A stretch of 64,000 bases of DNA from Salvelinus alpinus (lineage: Eukaryota; Chordata; Actinopteri; Salmoniformes; Salmonidae): NCBI RefSeq assembly GCF_045679555.1, contig NC_092091.1:71767730-71831729 (forward strand). The letters run 5' to 3'. The notes below the pieces were generated by a model. It had not been told where the DNA came from and searched no databases. It saw only the letters and a program-made list of their open reading frames with translations. Shown piece by piece: positions 21,900 to 34,418 of the stretch (position 1 is its first letter; every line of letters begins with the position of its first letter). Made by a program: the position numbers and the translations under genes.

Positions 21900-24800
21900 C
21901 TGGTCTGTAACTGGTCTCTCTATTTAGTCAGGTTGTTGTAACTGGTCCGTAGCTGGTCTCTCTCTTTAGTCAGGTTGTTGTAACTGGCCTGTAGCTGGTC
22001 TCGCTCTTTAGTCAGGGTGTTGTAACTGGTCTGTAACTGGTCTCTCTATTTACTCAGGGTGTTGTAACTGGTCTGTAACTGGTCTCTCTCTTTAGTCAGG
22101 TTGTTGTAAATGGTCCGTAGCTGGTCTCTCTATTTAGTCAGGGTGTTGTAACTGGTCTGTAGCTGGTCTCTCTATTTACTCAGGGTGTTGTAACTGGTCT
22201 GTAACTGGTCTCTCTCTTTAGTCAGGTTGTTGTAAATGGTCCGTAGCTGGTCTCTCTATTTAGTCAGGGTGTTGTAACTGGTCTGTAGCTGGTCTCTCTA
22301 TTTAGTCAGTGTGTTGTAACTGGTCTGTAGCTGGTCTCTCTCTTTAGTCAGGGTGTTGTAACTGGTCTGTAGCTTGTCTCTCTCTTTAGTCAGGGTGTTG
22401 TAACTGGTCTGTAACTGGTCTCTCTCTTTAGTCAGGTTGTTGTAACTGGTCCGTAGCTGGTCTCTCTCTTTAGTCAGGTTGTTGTAACTGGCCTGTAGCT
22501 GGTCTCTCTCTTTAGTCAGGTTGTTGTAACTGGTCCGTAGCTGGTCTCTCTCTTCAGTCAGGGTGTTGTAACTGGTCCGTAGCTGGTCTCTCTATTTACT
22601 CAGGGTGTTGTAACTGGTCCGTAGCTGGTCTCTCTATTTACTCAGGGTGTTGTAACTGGTCCGTAGCTGGTCTCTCTATTTACTCAGGGTGTTGTAACTG
22701 GTCCGTAGCTGGTCTCTGTATTTACTCAGGGTGTTGTAACTGGTCCGTAGCTGGTCTCTCTATTTACTCTGGGTGTTGTAACTGGTCCATAGCTGGTCTC
22801 TCTATTTACTCAGGGTGTTGTAACTGGTCCGTAGCTGGTCTCTCTATTTACTCAAAGTGTTGTAACTGGTCCGTAGCTGGTCTCTCTATTTACTCAGGGT
22901 GTTGTAACTGGTCCGTAGCTGGTCTCTCTATTTACTCAGGGTGTTGTAACTGGTCCGTAGCTGGTCTCTCTATTTACTCAGGGTGTTGTAACTGGTCCGT
23001 CGCTGGTCTCTCTATTTACTCTGGGTGTTGTAACTGGTCCATAGCTGGTCTCTCTATTTACTCAGGGTGTTGTAACTGGTCCGTAGCTGGTCTCTCTCTT
23101 TACTCAGGGTGTTGTAACTGGTCCGTAGCTGGTCTCTCTATTTACTCTGGGTGTTGTAACTGGTCCAAAGCTGGTCTCTCTATTTACTCTGTGTGTTGTA
23201 TCTGGTCAGAAGCTGGTCTCTCTCTTTAGTCAGGGTGTTGTAACTGGTCCGTAGCTGGTCTCTCTATTTACTCAGGGTGTTGTATCTGTTCCGTAGCTGG
23301 TCTCACTCTTCAGTCAGGGTGTTGTAACTGGTCCGTAGCTGGTCTCTCTATTTACACAGGGTGTTGTATCTGGTCCGTAGCTGGTCTCTCTCTTCAGTCA
23401 GGGTGTTGTAACTGGTCCGTAGCTGGTCTCTCTCTTCAGTCAGGGTGTTGTAACTGGTCTGTAGCTGGTCTCTCTATTTACTCTGGGTGTTGTATCTGGT
23501 CCGTAGCTGGTCTCTCTCTTTAGTCAGGTTGTTGTAACTGGTTCATAGCTGGTCTCTCTATTTACTCTGGGTGTTGTAACTGGTTGGTAGCTGGTCTCTC
23601 TATTTAGTCAGGGTGTTGTAACTGGTCTGTAGCTGGTCTCTCTATTTAGTCAGTGTGTTGTAACTGGTCTGTAGCTGGTCTCTCTATTTAGTCAGGTTGT
23701 TGTAACTGGTCCTTAGCTGGTCTCTATATTTACTCAGGGTGTTGTAACTGGTCCATAGCTGGTCTCTCTATTTACTCAGGGTGTTGTAACTGGTCCGTAG
23801 CTGGTCTCTCTCTTTACTCAGGGTGTTGTAACTGGTCCGTAGCTAGTCTCTCTATTTACTCTGGGTGTTGTAACTGGTCCATAGCTGGTCTCTCTATTTA
23901 CTCTGGGTGTTGTTACTGGTCCATAGCTGGTCTCTCTATTTACTCAGGGTGTTGTAACTGGTCCGTAGCTGGTCTCTCTATTTAGTCAGGGTGTTGTATC
24001 TGGTCCGTAGCTGGTCTCTCTCTTTAGTCAGGGTGTTGTAACTGGTCCGTAGCTGGTCTCTCTATTTACTCAGGGTGTTGTATCTGGTCCATAGCTGGTC
24101 TCTCTCTTCAGTCAGGGTGTTGTAACTGGTCCGTAGCTGGTCTCTCTCTTCAGTCAGGGTGTTGTAACTGGTCCATAGCTGGTCTCTCTATTTACTCAGG
24201 GTGTTGTAACTGGTCCGTAGCTGGACTCTCTATTTACTCAGGGTGTTGTATCTGGTCCGTAGCTGGTCTCTCTATTTACTCAGGGTGTTGTAACTGGTCC
24301 GTAGCTGGTCTCTCTATTTACTCTGGGTGTTGTAACTGGTCCATAGCTGGTCTCTCTATTTACTCAGGGTGTTGTAACTGGTCCGTAGCTGGTCTCTCTC
24401 TTTACTCAGGGTGTTGTAACTGGTCCATAGCTGGTCTCTCTATTTACTCAGGGTGTTGTAACTGGTCCGTAGCTGGTCTCTCTATTTACTCTGGGTGTTG
24501 TAACTGGTCCATAGCTGGTCTCTCTATTTACTCTGTGTGTTGTATCTGGTCCGAAGCTGGTCTCGCTCTTTAGTCAGGGTGTTGTAACTGGTCCGTAGCT
24601 GGTCTCTCTATTTACTCAGGGTGTTGTATCTGGTCCGTAGCTGGTCTCTCTCTTCAGTCAGGGTGTTGTAACTGGTCCGTTGCTGGTCTCTCTCTTCAGT
24701 CAGGGTGTTGTAACTGGTCTGTAGCTGGTCTCTCTATTTACTCTGGGTGTTGTATCTGGTCCGTAGCTGGTCTCTCTCTTTAGTCAGGTTGTTGTAACTG

Positions 24801-27800
24801 GTCCGTAGCTGGTCTTTCTATTTACTCAGGGTGTTGTATCTGGTCCATAGCTGGTCTCTCTCTTTAGTCAGGGTGTTGTATCTGGTCCGAAACTTGTCTC
24901 TCCCTTTAGTCAGGGTGTTGTAACTGGTCCGTAGCTGGTCTCTCTATTTACTCAGGGTGTTGTAACTGGTCCGTAGCTGGTCTCTCTATTTACTCAGGGT
25001 GTTGTAACTGGTCCGTAGCTGGTCTCTCTATTTACTCAGGGTGTTGTAACTGGTCCGTAGCTGGTCTCTCTCTTTACTCAGGGTGTTGTAATTGGTCCGT
25101 AGCTGGTCTCACTCTTTAGTCAGGTTGTTGTAATTGGTCCGTAGCTGGTCTCACTCTTTAGTCTGGTTGTTGTAACTGGTCCGTAGCTGGTCTCTCTATT
25201 TACTCAGGGTGTTGTAACTGGTCCGTAGCTGGTCTCTCTATTTACTCAGGGTGTTGTATCTGGTCCGTAGCTGGTCTCTCTATTTACTCAGGGTGTTGTA
25301 ACTGGTCCGTAGCTGGTCTCTCTCTTTACTCAGGGTGTTGTAATTGGTCCGTAGCTGGTCTCACTCTTTAGTCAGGTTGTTGTAACTGGTCCGTAGCTGG
25401 TCTCTCTCTTCAGTCTGGTTGTTGTAACTGGTCCGTAGCTGGTCTCTCTCTTCAGTCTGGTTGTTGTAGCTGATGTGTAGCTGGTCTCTCTCTTTAGTCA
25501 GGTTGTTGTAACTGGTCCGTAGCTGGTCTCTCTCTTTAGTCAGGTTGTTGTAACTGGTCCGTAGCTGGTCTCACTCTTTAGTCAGGGTGTTGTAACTGGT
25601 CTCTCTCTTTAGTCAGGGTGTTGTATCTGGTCCGTAGCTGGTCTCGCTCTTTAGTCAGGGTGTTGTAACTGGTCCGTAGCTGGTCTCTCTCTTTAGTCAG
25701 GGTGTTGTAACTGGTCCGTAGCTGGTCTCACTCTTTAGTCAGGGTGTTGTATATGGTCCGTAGCTGGTCTCGCTCTTTAGTCAGGGTGTTGTAGCTGGAC
25801 TGTAGCTGGTCTCTCTCTTTAGTCAGGGTGTTGTATATGGTCCGTAGCTGGTCTCTCTCTTTAGTCAGGGTGTTGTAACTGGTCCGTAGCTGGTCTCCCT
25901 CTTTAGTCAGGGTGTTGCAACTGGTTCGTAGCTGGCCTCTCTCTTTAGTCAGGGTGTTGTAACTGGTCCGTAGCTGGTCTCTCTCCTTAGTCAGGTTGTT
26001 GTATCTGGTGTGTAGCTGGTCTCTCTCTTTAGTCAGGTTGTTGTAACTGGCCTGTAGCTGGTCTCTCTCTTTAGTCAGGGTGTTGTATCTGGTGTGTAGC
26101 TGGTCTCTCTCTTTAGTCAGGTTGTTGTATCTGGCCTGTAGCTGGTCTCTCTCTTTAGTCAGGTTGTTGTAACTGGTCCGTAGCTGGTCTCTCTCTTCAG
26201 TCAGAAGGCTATAACTGGCCTGTAGCTGGTCTCTCTCTTTCGTCAGGTTGTTGTATCTGGTGTGTAGCTGGTCTCTCTCTTTAGTCAGGGTGTTGTAATT
26301 GGTCCAAAGCTGGTCTCTCTATTTACTCTGTGTGTTGTAACTGGTCCAAAGCTGGTCTCTCTATTTACTCTGTGTGTTGTATCTGGTCAGAAGCTGGTCT
26401 CTCTCTTTAGTCAGGGTGTTGTAACTGGTCCGTAGCTGGTCTCTCTATTAACTCAGGGTGTTGTATCTGTTCCGTAGCTGGTCTCACTCTTCAGTCAGGG
26501 TGTTGTAACTGGTCCGTAGCTGGTCTCTCTATTTACACAGGGTGTTGTATCTGGTCCGTAGCTGGTCTCTCTCTTCAGTCAGGGTGTTGTAACTGGTCCG
26601 TAGCTGGTCTCTCTCTTCAGTCAGGGTGTTGTAACTGGTCTGTAGCTGGTCTCTCTATTTACTCTGGGTGTTGTATCTGGTCCGTAGCTGGTCTCTCTCT
26701 TTAGTTAGGTTGTTGTAACTGGTTCATAGCTGGTCTCTCTATTTACTCTGGGTGTTGTAACTGGTTGGTAGCTGGTCTCTCTATTTAGTCAGGGTGTTGT
26801 AACTGGTCTGTAGCTGGTCTCTCTATTTAGTCAGTGTGTTGTAACTGGTCTGTAGCTGGTCTCTCTATTTAGTCAGGTTGTTGTAACTGGTCCTTAGCTG
26901 GTCTCTATATTTACTCAGGGTGTTGTAACTGGTCCGTAGCTGGTCTCTCTATTTACTCTGGGTGTTGTAACTGGTCCATAGCTGGTCTCTCTATTTACTC
27001 TGTGTGTTGTATCTGGTCCGAAGCTGGTCTCTCTCTTTAGTCAGGGTGTTGTAACTGGTCCGTAGCTGGTCTCTCTATTTACTCAGGGTGTTGTATCTGG
27101 TCCGTAGCTGGTCTCTCTCTTCAGTCAGGGTGTTGTAACTGGTCCGTTGCTGGTCTCTCTCTTCAGTCAGGGTGTTGTAACTGGTCTGTAGCTGGTCTCT
27201 CTATTTACTCTGGGTGTTGTATCTGGTCCGTAGCTGGTCTCTCTCTTTAGTCAGGTTGTTGTAACTGGTCCGTAGCTGGTCTTTCTATTTACTCAGGGTG
27301 TTGTATCTGGTCCATAGCTGGTCTCTCTCTTTAGTCAGGGTGTTGTATCTGGTCCGAAACTTGTCTCTCCCTTTAGTCAGGGTGTTGTAACTGGTCCGTA
27401 GCTGGTCTCTCTATTTACTCAGGGTGTTGTAACTGGTCCGTAGCTGGTCTCTCTATTTACTCAGGGTGTTGTAACTGTTCTGTAACTGGTCTCTCTCTTT
27501 AGTCAGGGTGTTGTAATTTGTCCGTAGCTGGTCTCACTCTTTAGTCTGGTTGTTGTAACTGGTCCGTAGCTGGTCTCTCTATTTACTCAGGGTGTTGTAA
27601 CTGGTCCGTAGCTGGTCTCTCTATTTACTCAGGGTGTTGTAACTGGTCCGTAGCTGGTCTCTCTATTTACTCAGGGTGTTGTAACTGGTCCGTAGCTGGT
27701 CTCTCTCTTTACTCAGGGTGTTGTAATTGGTCCGTAGCTGGTCTCACTCTTTAGTCAGGTTGTTGTAATTGGTCCGTAGCTGGTCTCACTCTTTAGTCTG

Positions 27801-29122
27801 GTTGTTGTAACTGGTCCGTAGCTGGTCTCTCTATTTACTCAGGGTGTTGTAACTGGTCCGTAGCTGGTCTCTCTATTTACTCAGGGTGTTGTATCTGGTC
27901 CGTAGCTGGTCTCTCTATTTACTCAGGGTGTTGTAACTGGTCCGTAGCTGGTCTCTCTCTTTACTCAGGGTGTTGTAATTGGTCCGTAGCTGGTCTCACT
28001 CTTTAGTCAGGTTGTTGTAACTGGTCCGTAGCTGGTCTCTCTCTTCAGTCTGGTTGTTGTAACTGGTCCGTAGCTGGTCTCTCTCTTCAGTCTGGTTGTT
28101 GTAGCTGATGTGTAGCTGGTCTCTCTCTTTAGTCAGGTTGTTGTAACTGGTCCGTAGCTGGTCTCTCTCTTTAGTCAGGTTGTTGTAACTGGTCCGTAGC
28201 TGGTCTCACTCTTTAGTCAGGGTGTTGTAACTGGTCCGTAGCTGATCTCTCCTTTTAGTCAGGTTGTTGTATCTGGTCCGTAGCTGGTCTCACTCTTTAG
28301 TCAGGGTGTTGTAACTGGTCCGTAGCTGGTCTCTCTCTTTAGTCAGGGTGTTGTAACTGGTCCGTAGCTGGTCTCACTCTTTAGTCAGGGTGTTGTATAT
28401 GGTCCGTAGCTGGTCTCGCTCTTTAGTCAGGGTGTTGTAGCTGGACTGTAGCTGGTCTCTCTCTTTAGTCAGGGTGTTGTATATGGTCCGTAGCTGGTCT
28501 CTCTCTTTAGTCAGGGTGTTGTAACTGGTCCGTAGCTGGTCTCCCTCTTTAGTCAGGGTGTTGCAACTGGTTCGTAGCTGGCCTCTCTCTTTAGTCAGGG
28601 TGTTGTAACTGGTCCGTAGCTGGTCTCTCTCCTTAGTCAGGTTGTTGTATCTGGTGTGTAGCTGGTCTCTCTCTTTAGTCAGGTTGTTGTAACTGGCCTG
28701 TAGCTGGTCTCTCTCTTTAGTCAGGGTGTTGTATCTGGTGTGTAGCTGGTCTCTCTCTTTAGTCAGGTTGTTGTATCTGGCCTGTAGCTGCTCTCTCTCT
28801 TTAGTCAGGTTGTTGTAACTGGTCCGTAGCTGGTCTCTCTCTTCAGTCAGAAGGCTATAACTGGCCTGTAGCTGGTCTCTCTCTTTCGTCAGGTTGTTGT
28901 ATCTGGTGTGTAGCTGGTCTCTCTCTTTAGTCAGGGTGTTGTAATTGGTCTGTAGCTGTTCTCTCTCTTTACTCAGGGTGTTGTAATTGGTACGTAGCTG
29001 GTCTCACTCTTTAGTCAGGTTGTGGTAACTGGTCCGTAGCTGGTCTCTCTCTTCAGTCAGAAGGCTGTAACTGTTCTGTAGCTGGTCTCTCTCTGTTGAG
29101 TCGTGATGACCAATGACTCAAT

Positions 29123-29400
29123 CTGTATAAAGGAAAAGTTAATCAATCATGTAACTACCACATCATTATTAATTAAGTATGATTAAGTAGGCTCCTTAAG
29201 TCTCAGTGACAACATACTAAACTTACAGTTTACTTACGGTTGCTGGTGTTTGTGTGTGTGAGTATGTGAGTGTGATCAAATACAGTAACTTCTACTTCTT
29301 ACCTCAACTCTAATATACATCTGTAGCTGTGTCTTCTCCCTGCACTGTCCTGCGTCTGTGTGCCTTACAGTAGTTCCTCAATTAAACGTTTTGAGATTAT
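29123..29400 (-). promoter_or_regulatory. Remnant intron and 5' flank of lectin copy C
   Basis: 29123-29230 matches the TM-stalk intron of F (53699-53800) up to the point where the TM exon should start. 29270-29375 matches the 5' flank of B and F (CTGTGTCTTCTCCCTGCACT). The tail and TM exons between them are deleted. Confidence 0.6.
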
Positions 29401-29632
29401 GCCGCAGGATTTAGAGGTAATTTGTGGTTTAGTATGTTACCTTGCGTCACGGCTTCATTGCTCCAGACCACAAGGGGGAGGTAGAGGACTGATTATTATT
29501 TTGGGTCCCAAGGCCTAATGTGTCTCTACCTGAATTAATGCTGTCAATGAATGGGCGGTATAAACCAAATAGAAACTCATAACTGTTCATTCAAAATTGG
29601 ATTTCAATGAACTGAATGATGAGGATGAAGAT

Positions 29633-29790
29633 GTCACACCCTGATCTGGTTCACCTGTCCTTGTGATTGTCTCCACCCCCTCCAGGTGTCGTTTATTTTC
29701 CCCGGTGTATTTATCCCTGTGTTTCATGTCTCTCTGTGCCAGTTCGTCTTGTATGTTCAAGTCAACCAGCGTGTTTTTTCCTATTGTCTA
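29633..29790 (+). mobile_element. LTR fragment, third subfamily
   Basis: TGTCACACCCTGATCTGG start followed by sequence typical of another salmonid LTR; truncated on the right, with no partner and no clear target duplication. Confidence 0.5.
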
Positions 29791-30391
29791 GCCCCATGTT
29801 CAAGAGTGGCCTTTTTCCCTTTATTCAAATTACAACCGCTCACTTTCGGTTATTTGAAAAGTAAATAGTCTTCAAAATATCATTGTTTTTTTAAACAAGG
29901 ACTTGAAAATGAGATTACGAACTCTGTAAACAGTGTTTCCACTTTGAGAATGAGAATGATAAATTACTGCAATTAATACAACGATCTGTTTTTGAATGGT
30001 AACAGACGAAATGGACATAGGTTTTATCAAGCCAGCTTCTTTCTATGTTGCTACCCATTCCAGGGTTAGGACTGTAACCACCAGAGGACTTCAAAATATG
30101 CCGGAGCTGAGAGAATCACCAAAACTAAAGGTGTTTTAGTTTCAATGCATTATATATATATTTTTTAAATGCATAAAGCCTATCAATGTGTAGACATACT
30201 GTGTAAACCATGCAGACAACCATCCATTGAGATCGGTGGACAAAGGACTGGACAATGGTCCGCACTGAAAAAACACATGGTTCCCAAGAAGGCGGTTGGT
30301 TTTGCAAGATTCTTATAATGTGTTTCTGTACACAGAATTTGTGTGTTGGATTCACATTTAATTCTTAATTGATCTACTGTTTCTATCATAG

Positions 30392-30553
30392 CCCACTGTA
30401 GTTGATGGTGGCTCAGAGCAGTACCATTCTGCTCATCTGATGAAGGTGCACGTGGATCAGTATTACTCGTCGTTAGCAGAGACAGAATACCAACCGGGAT
30501 GGATCCCGAGGAAAATGTGGCTCACCAGTGAACCTCCAGGTGTTCATCATTAA
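30392..30553 (+). CDS. Unassigned exon-like frame, possible terminal exon
   Basis: After an acceptor-like TTTCTATCATAG, 53 codons stay open (PTVVDGGSEQYHSAHL... to EPPGVHH) and end in TAA at 30551-30553. A polyadenylation signal AATAAA follows at about 30603. The composition (three Trp/Met-rich stretches, YQPGWIPRKMW) looks like real protein, not repeat. I do not recognise the family and found no upstream exon. It lies on the same strand as, and about 4 kb before, the USP gene, but there is no evidence that they are joined. It could be a relic of a lost gene. Confidence 0.3.
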   Translation, partial: PTVVDGGSEQYHSAHLMKVHVDQYYSSLAETEYQPGWIPRKMWLTSEPPGVHH

Positions 30554-30609
30554 TACTGTGTCTCAGAAGTTTCTGTCCATGACTGATGCAACCCCAAAAA
30601 AGCAATAAA

Positions 30610-31640
30610 GACAGAGTTAATGAGGACTTGAGGTCACGAGAAAGTCTGGACATGGCCTGCTCTCCCTTATGAAAGGAATTAGGCATCTTTGCCATGTTTG
30701 CTATGTACTGTAGGCTATGTTTATTGCCAGACTGCACAGTAGCCTAATAAACATATGCATTTTGAAGTAGTAAAAAAAATTATGGATTTCAATAACATGT
30801 TCTACCACGGTGTGTTTTTGGTTGATGGCCAATATTAAATACAGTCAAATGGATTTGTGAATTAAATCACTTTAATGTTTAATTATTTAAGGCTCCTTTC
30901 TCTTCTCTCTGCTGGAGTTATTTTAAGAATAAAGTAGGCTAATGAAGGCAACAAACTGTTGCTTACTGAAACTTCCAAAGTCATCCAATTGTTACAATGG
31001 GATTTGAAGCAAAAGCCTACCCGCGTATGGTCAACTATTTCAGCACCGTTTTGTGCTGCTCTGAGACAAGCAAGACTACTTAATAAACATATACAAGTAA
31101 TTCAAAAATATATTTATAATGTACCACTGTAGATGTTGCAGTCAGTCAGAGATGAGTCCTATTGTAAAGTGCAGCCTAAAGGCAAAAATGGGCAAACTTG
31201 CAATGTATTCAATGATTAAGTACTCTCAAACCAGATTTGCCCAACCCCTACAAATATATAAATTTAATATTAGCCCTGCATCATAATTGTATAAAAGCCC
31301 ATTAGATATTAATTTAGAATCCTCTAAATGTAATTAGATCTACTACTGTAATTTGTTGATCTGCATTGATCTGTAAGTATTTTCATTTAGAGATTCCGGT
31401 AAACTCTTTGATGTTTCCTTTCATGTGTCCAACCAATTATTATTGGATTATTCACCATGGCAACCAATGAAATGTATTTCTTAGTTAGGTTGGCTTGTTG
31501 GCAGAATTCACAGCCTGCTAGCTTGTGAAAAACAAAATGTAAACTACTGTACTGTAAATATAAAGAGTGGATATAGAGGGTGCAACCGGTAAGCACCTTA
31601 GGAGTAAATGTCAGTTGGCTTTCCATAGCCGAGCATTCAG
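30610..31640. other. No feature recognised
   Basis: AT-rich intergenic sequence; frames are short and no known repeat end was recognised. Confidence 0.5.
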
Positions 31641-31649
31641 AGGTCAAGA

Positions 31650-32009
<360 letters not shown>

Positions 32010-32232
32010 CAAAACACACACAGTAAGGCGTGTTAATGAGTTCCGAGAGCCGATCTGTTATCCAACCATTAGTTTAATATTAAAAACAGTCAAACGCTTC
32101 TCAAAGACGCCCTCTGGTGGTCAAACTAGCTCTAACTAGCGTTAATGACAACAATGTCTGACACTTAAATAACGTGTCATAGAATTCTGCGGCAGCCTGC
32201 AAGTTGTGCTGCAGTATGATGCAACTTTTTTT

Positions 32233-33283
32233 CCTTCTCTAGGATAGGGGCAGAGTTTTCACTTTGGGAAAAATAGCGTGCCCAATTTCAACTTCCTTCT
32301 ACTCATCCCCAGAATATAAGATATGCATATTATTAGCAGATTTGGATAGAAAACACTCTGAGGTTTCTAAAACTGTTTGAATCATATTTGTAAGTATAAC
32401 AGAACATATGTAGCAGGCAAAACCCATAACCATTAAAACATTTTTTTTTATTTTTTTATTTTTTTATAAGTCACTGTCTGTTCAATGAGATTTCATTGGA
32501 AAGCCAGATTTCTAATCACTGTGATCTCAGTTCCTACTGCTTCCACTGGATGTCACCAGTCTTAGGAAATAGGTTGAGGTTATTCATTTCTGCAATGAAG
32601 AAGAAGGCCATCAGGAAGTAGAGGAACGTCATGTGTTTGAGAGTTGAGCAAGACTAAAAAATGTAGCGTTTGTTTGTTGATCTCCTGTATTGAAAACAGA
32701 TAGACCCGTCTTCAATTTGATCGATTATTAACGTTTACAAATACCTTAAGTTGTATTGCAAAAGTACTTTGAAATGTTTTGGCAAAGTTTAGAGGTAATT
32801 TTTTAGATTTTTTGTAGTGACTTAGCGCAAATTGGAAGCAGTATTTTTCTGGATCAATGGCGTCAAATAAATGGACAATTTGTATATATATGGACGGATT
32901 TAATCGAACAAAAGGACCATTTGTGATGTTTATGGGACATATTGGAGTGCCAACAAAAGAATCTCGTCAAAGGTAATGCATGTTTTATATTTTATATCTG
33001 CGTTTTGAGTAGCGCCAGCATGGTTGAAATAATGATTCACTCTCTTTGTTGACATTGTGTTATCATCATATAATAGCATCTTATGCTTTCGCCGAAAAGC
33101 CTTTTTGAAATCTGACATGTTGGCTGGAATCACAACGAGTGTAGCTTTAATTTGGTATCTTATATGTGTGATTTAATGAAAGTTTGATTTTATATAATTT
33201 TTGTTGAATTTGGCGCTCTACATTTTCCCTGGCTATTGGCCAGGTGGGACGCTACCGTCCCGCTATCCCAGAGAGGTTTTTAA
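32233..33283. mobile_element. Non-autonomous transposon with inverted ends
   Basis: Left end CTTCTCTAGGATAGGGG and right end CCGCTATCCCAGAGAGG form an imperfect inverted repeat. The interior (GGATAGAAAACACTCTGAGG) is related to the elements at 9917 and 42443. No transposase frame. Confidence 0.65.
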
Positions 33284-34418
33284 GGAAGAACTTCTGTAGG
33301 AGTTGGCAAGACAGCACTAAACAGATCTGGGACTCTAGCTAGGGTTGGGTTAAGTTTAGGTAAGAAGAATTGTTTAGGGGTTGGAGTGAGGTTAGAAAAC
33401 AAAATTCAAGCCAGTAACCTTGTGTTATGCCTTACATTCACCACCAACCTATCACCTAGTAAGTGTATTTAACTCGCACTGGGCACTGTAAGCTCTGCCC
33501 ACTGACCATTGAGCTTTAATTGAACCAATCACATTCATTATGTCCTTGAGGAAGAGCTGCCCTCAGGGCAAGATTGAATAAGGATAACTGTCCCTAACCA
33601 ATCTGGATTGTTGTTTGAGGTTTAGGCTAAATCTCTATCACCTGTTCACATTCTTTTAACCAACCCTTTGTCCATCTGCTGGTGAATAAGAGAAAAAGCA
33701 TTGAGCATTTAAATAAACCGATGACCAAACCACAAACAACATGGAAGCTGTCAAAAAACAAGGAAGATGAAGGCACTTAAAATGCCTTTATTGTGGTCGT
33801 ACGTTCAATGAAACAACACACAAAAAATGAATGTAAAAAAAGAAACAAGAAAACAATGGAACATATTATCTACAATATTGTATGTATACTGCATAACTTT
33901 GCTCTTCAATAAAACATATTTGTTCATTGAACAATATATTTTAAAATATTATAGATTGGGTTGCCAGATGGTGGTGTCATACATGACCGATGACATCACA
34001 ATGGTCTTAAAGCCAATTTGAACAATGGGTTAATGAGGAAATGTATCAGTCTTCATTGGTTATTGACATGGCTTGTTTCTGCTGCTGCAAAAAGGTATGA
34101 AATCAGGTCATTTAATCGATTTACAACTACTTATATTCTGGAGTAGTATTCTTTATATAGACCTAGTGGGATGAGTACAAGTTAAAGTACATTCTGATTG
34201 ACAAATACATAAAGTGTACATGAAATGTATATGAAGTTTGGCTTTTGCAAATGTCACTCAATGTAACCTGTCTATACTGTGTTATTTGAGGTTAAGGATA
34301 GATAGCTAAGTTCCTCTAATTTAGGCCTGCCTTTTCCTATTCTGATGACCCCCCCTCTTCCATTGGCTGGGGATCAAGGAAAAAAGTATTTAGCACTATC
34401 ACATTTTCTTGTCAACAG
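33284..34418. other. No feature recognised; 5' side of the USP gene
   Basis: No convincing upstream coding exon of the USP gene was found in this stretch. First exons or the promoter may be here but cannot be supported by sequence alone. Confidence 0.45.

Larger units (their letters stand above)
18450..29100 (-). repeat. 42-bp stalk minisatellite, about 10.6 kb
   Basis: Roughly 230 units (after subtracting two LTRs) of the 42-bp unit encoding LTKERDQLQTSYNN on the minus strand. Many units read CTATTTAGT or CTATTTACT, which put TAG into the coding frame (LTK*RDQ), so no long frame survives. It has higher-order structure: a 2.13-kb block is repeated (about 18.70-20.83 and 20.83-22.96 kb) and a block at about 23.15-26.30 recurs at about 26.33-28.95 kb with a deletion of about 0.5 kb. 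The functional stalk in F has only about five units. Confidence 0.95.
16964..29122 (-). pseudogene. C-type lectin copy C with giant stalk array
   Basis: Lectin-3 exon 16964-17120 keeps QPD, EDC and WICEKVV but has two in-frame stops (TAA after GDGKP, TAG after EICKN), and WND is lost (LHD). Lectin-2 exon 17645-17744 is open (FIFNLKKRVWIGLTDSV, KWVDGTP), but its donor is shifted by one base relative to copy A. Lectin-1 is absent: its place is taken by a transposon at 17770-18440. The stalk exon still has its 5' acceptor at 29122 and the same first residues as F (GHHDSTERD), but runs into about 10.6 kb of 42-bp repeats. Tail and TM exons are deleted just upstream, although the 5' flank persists. 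Not able to make a receptor. Confidence 0.85.
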
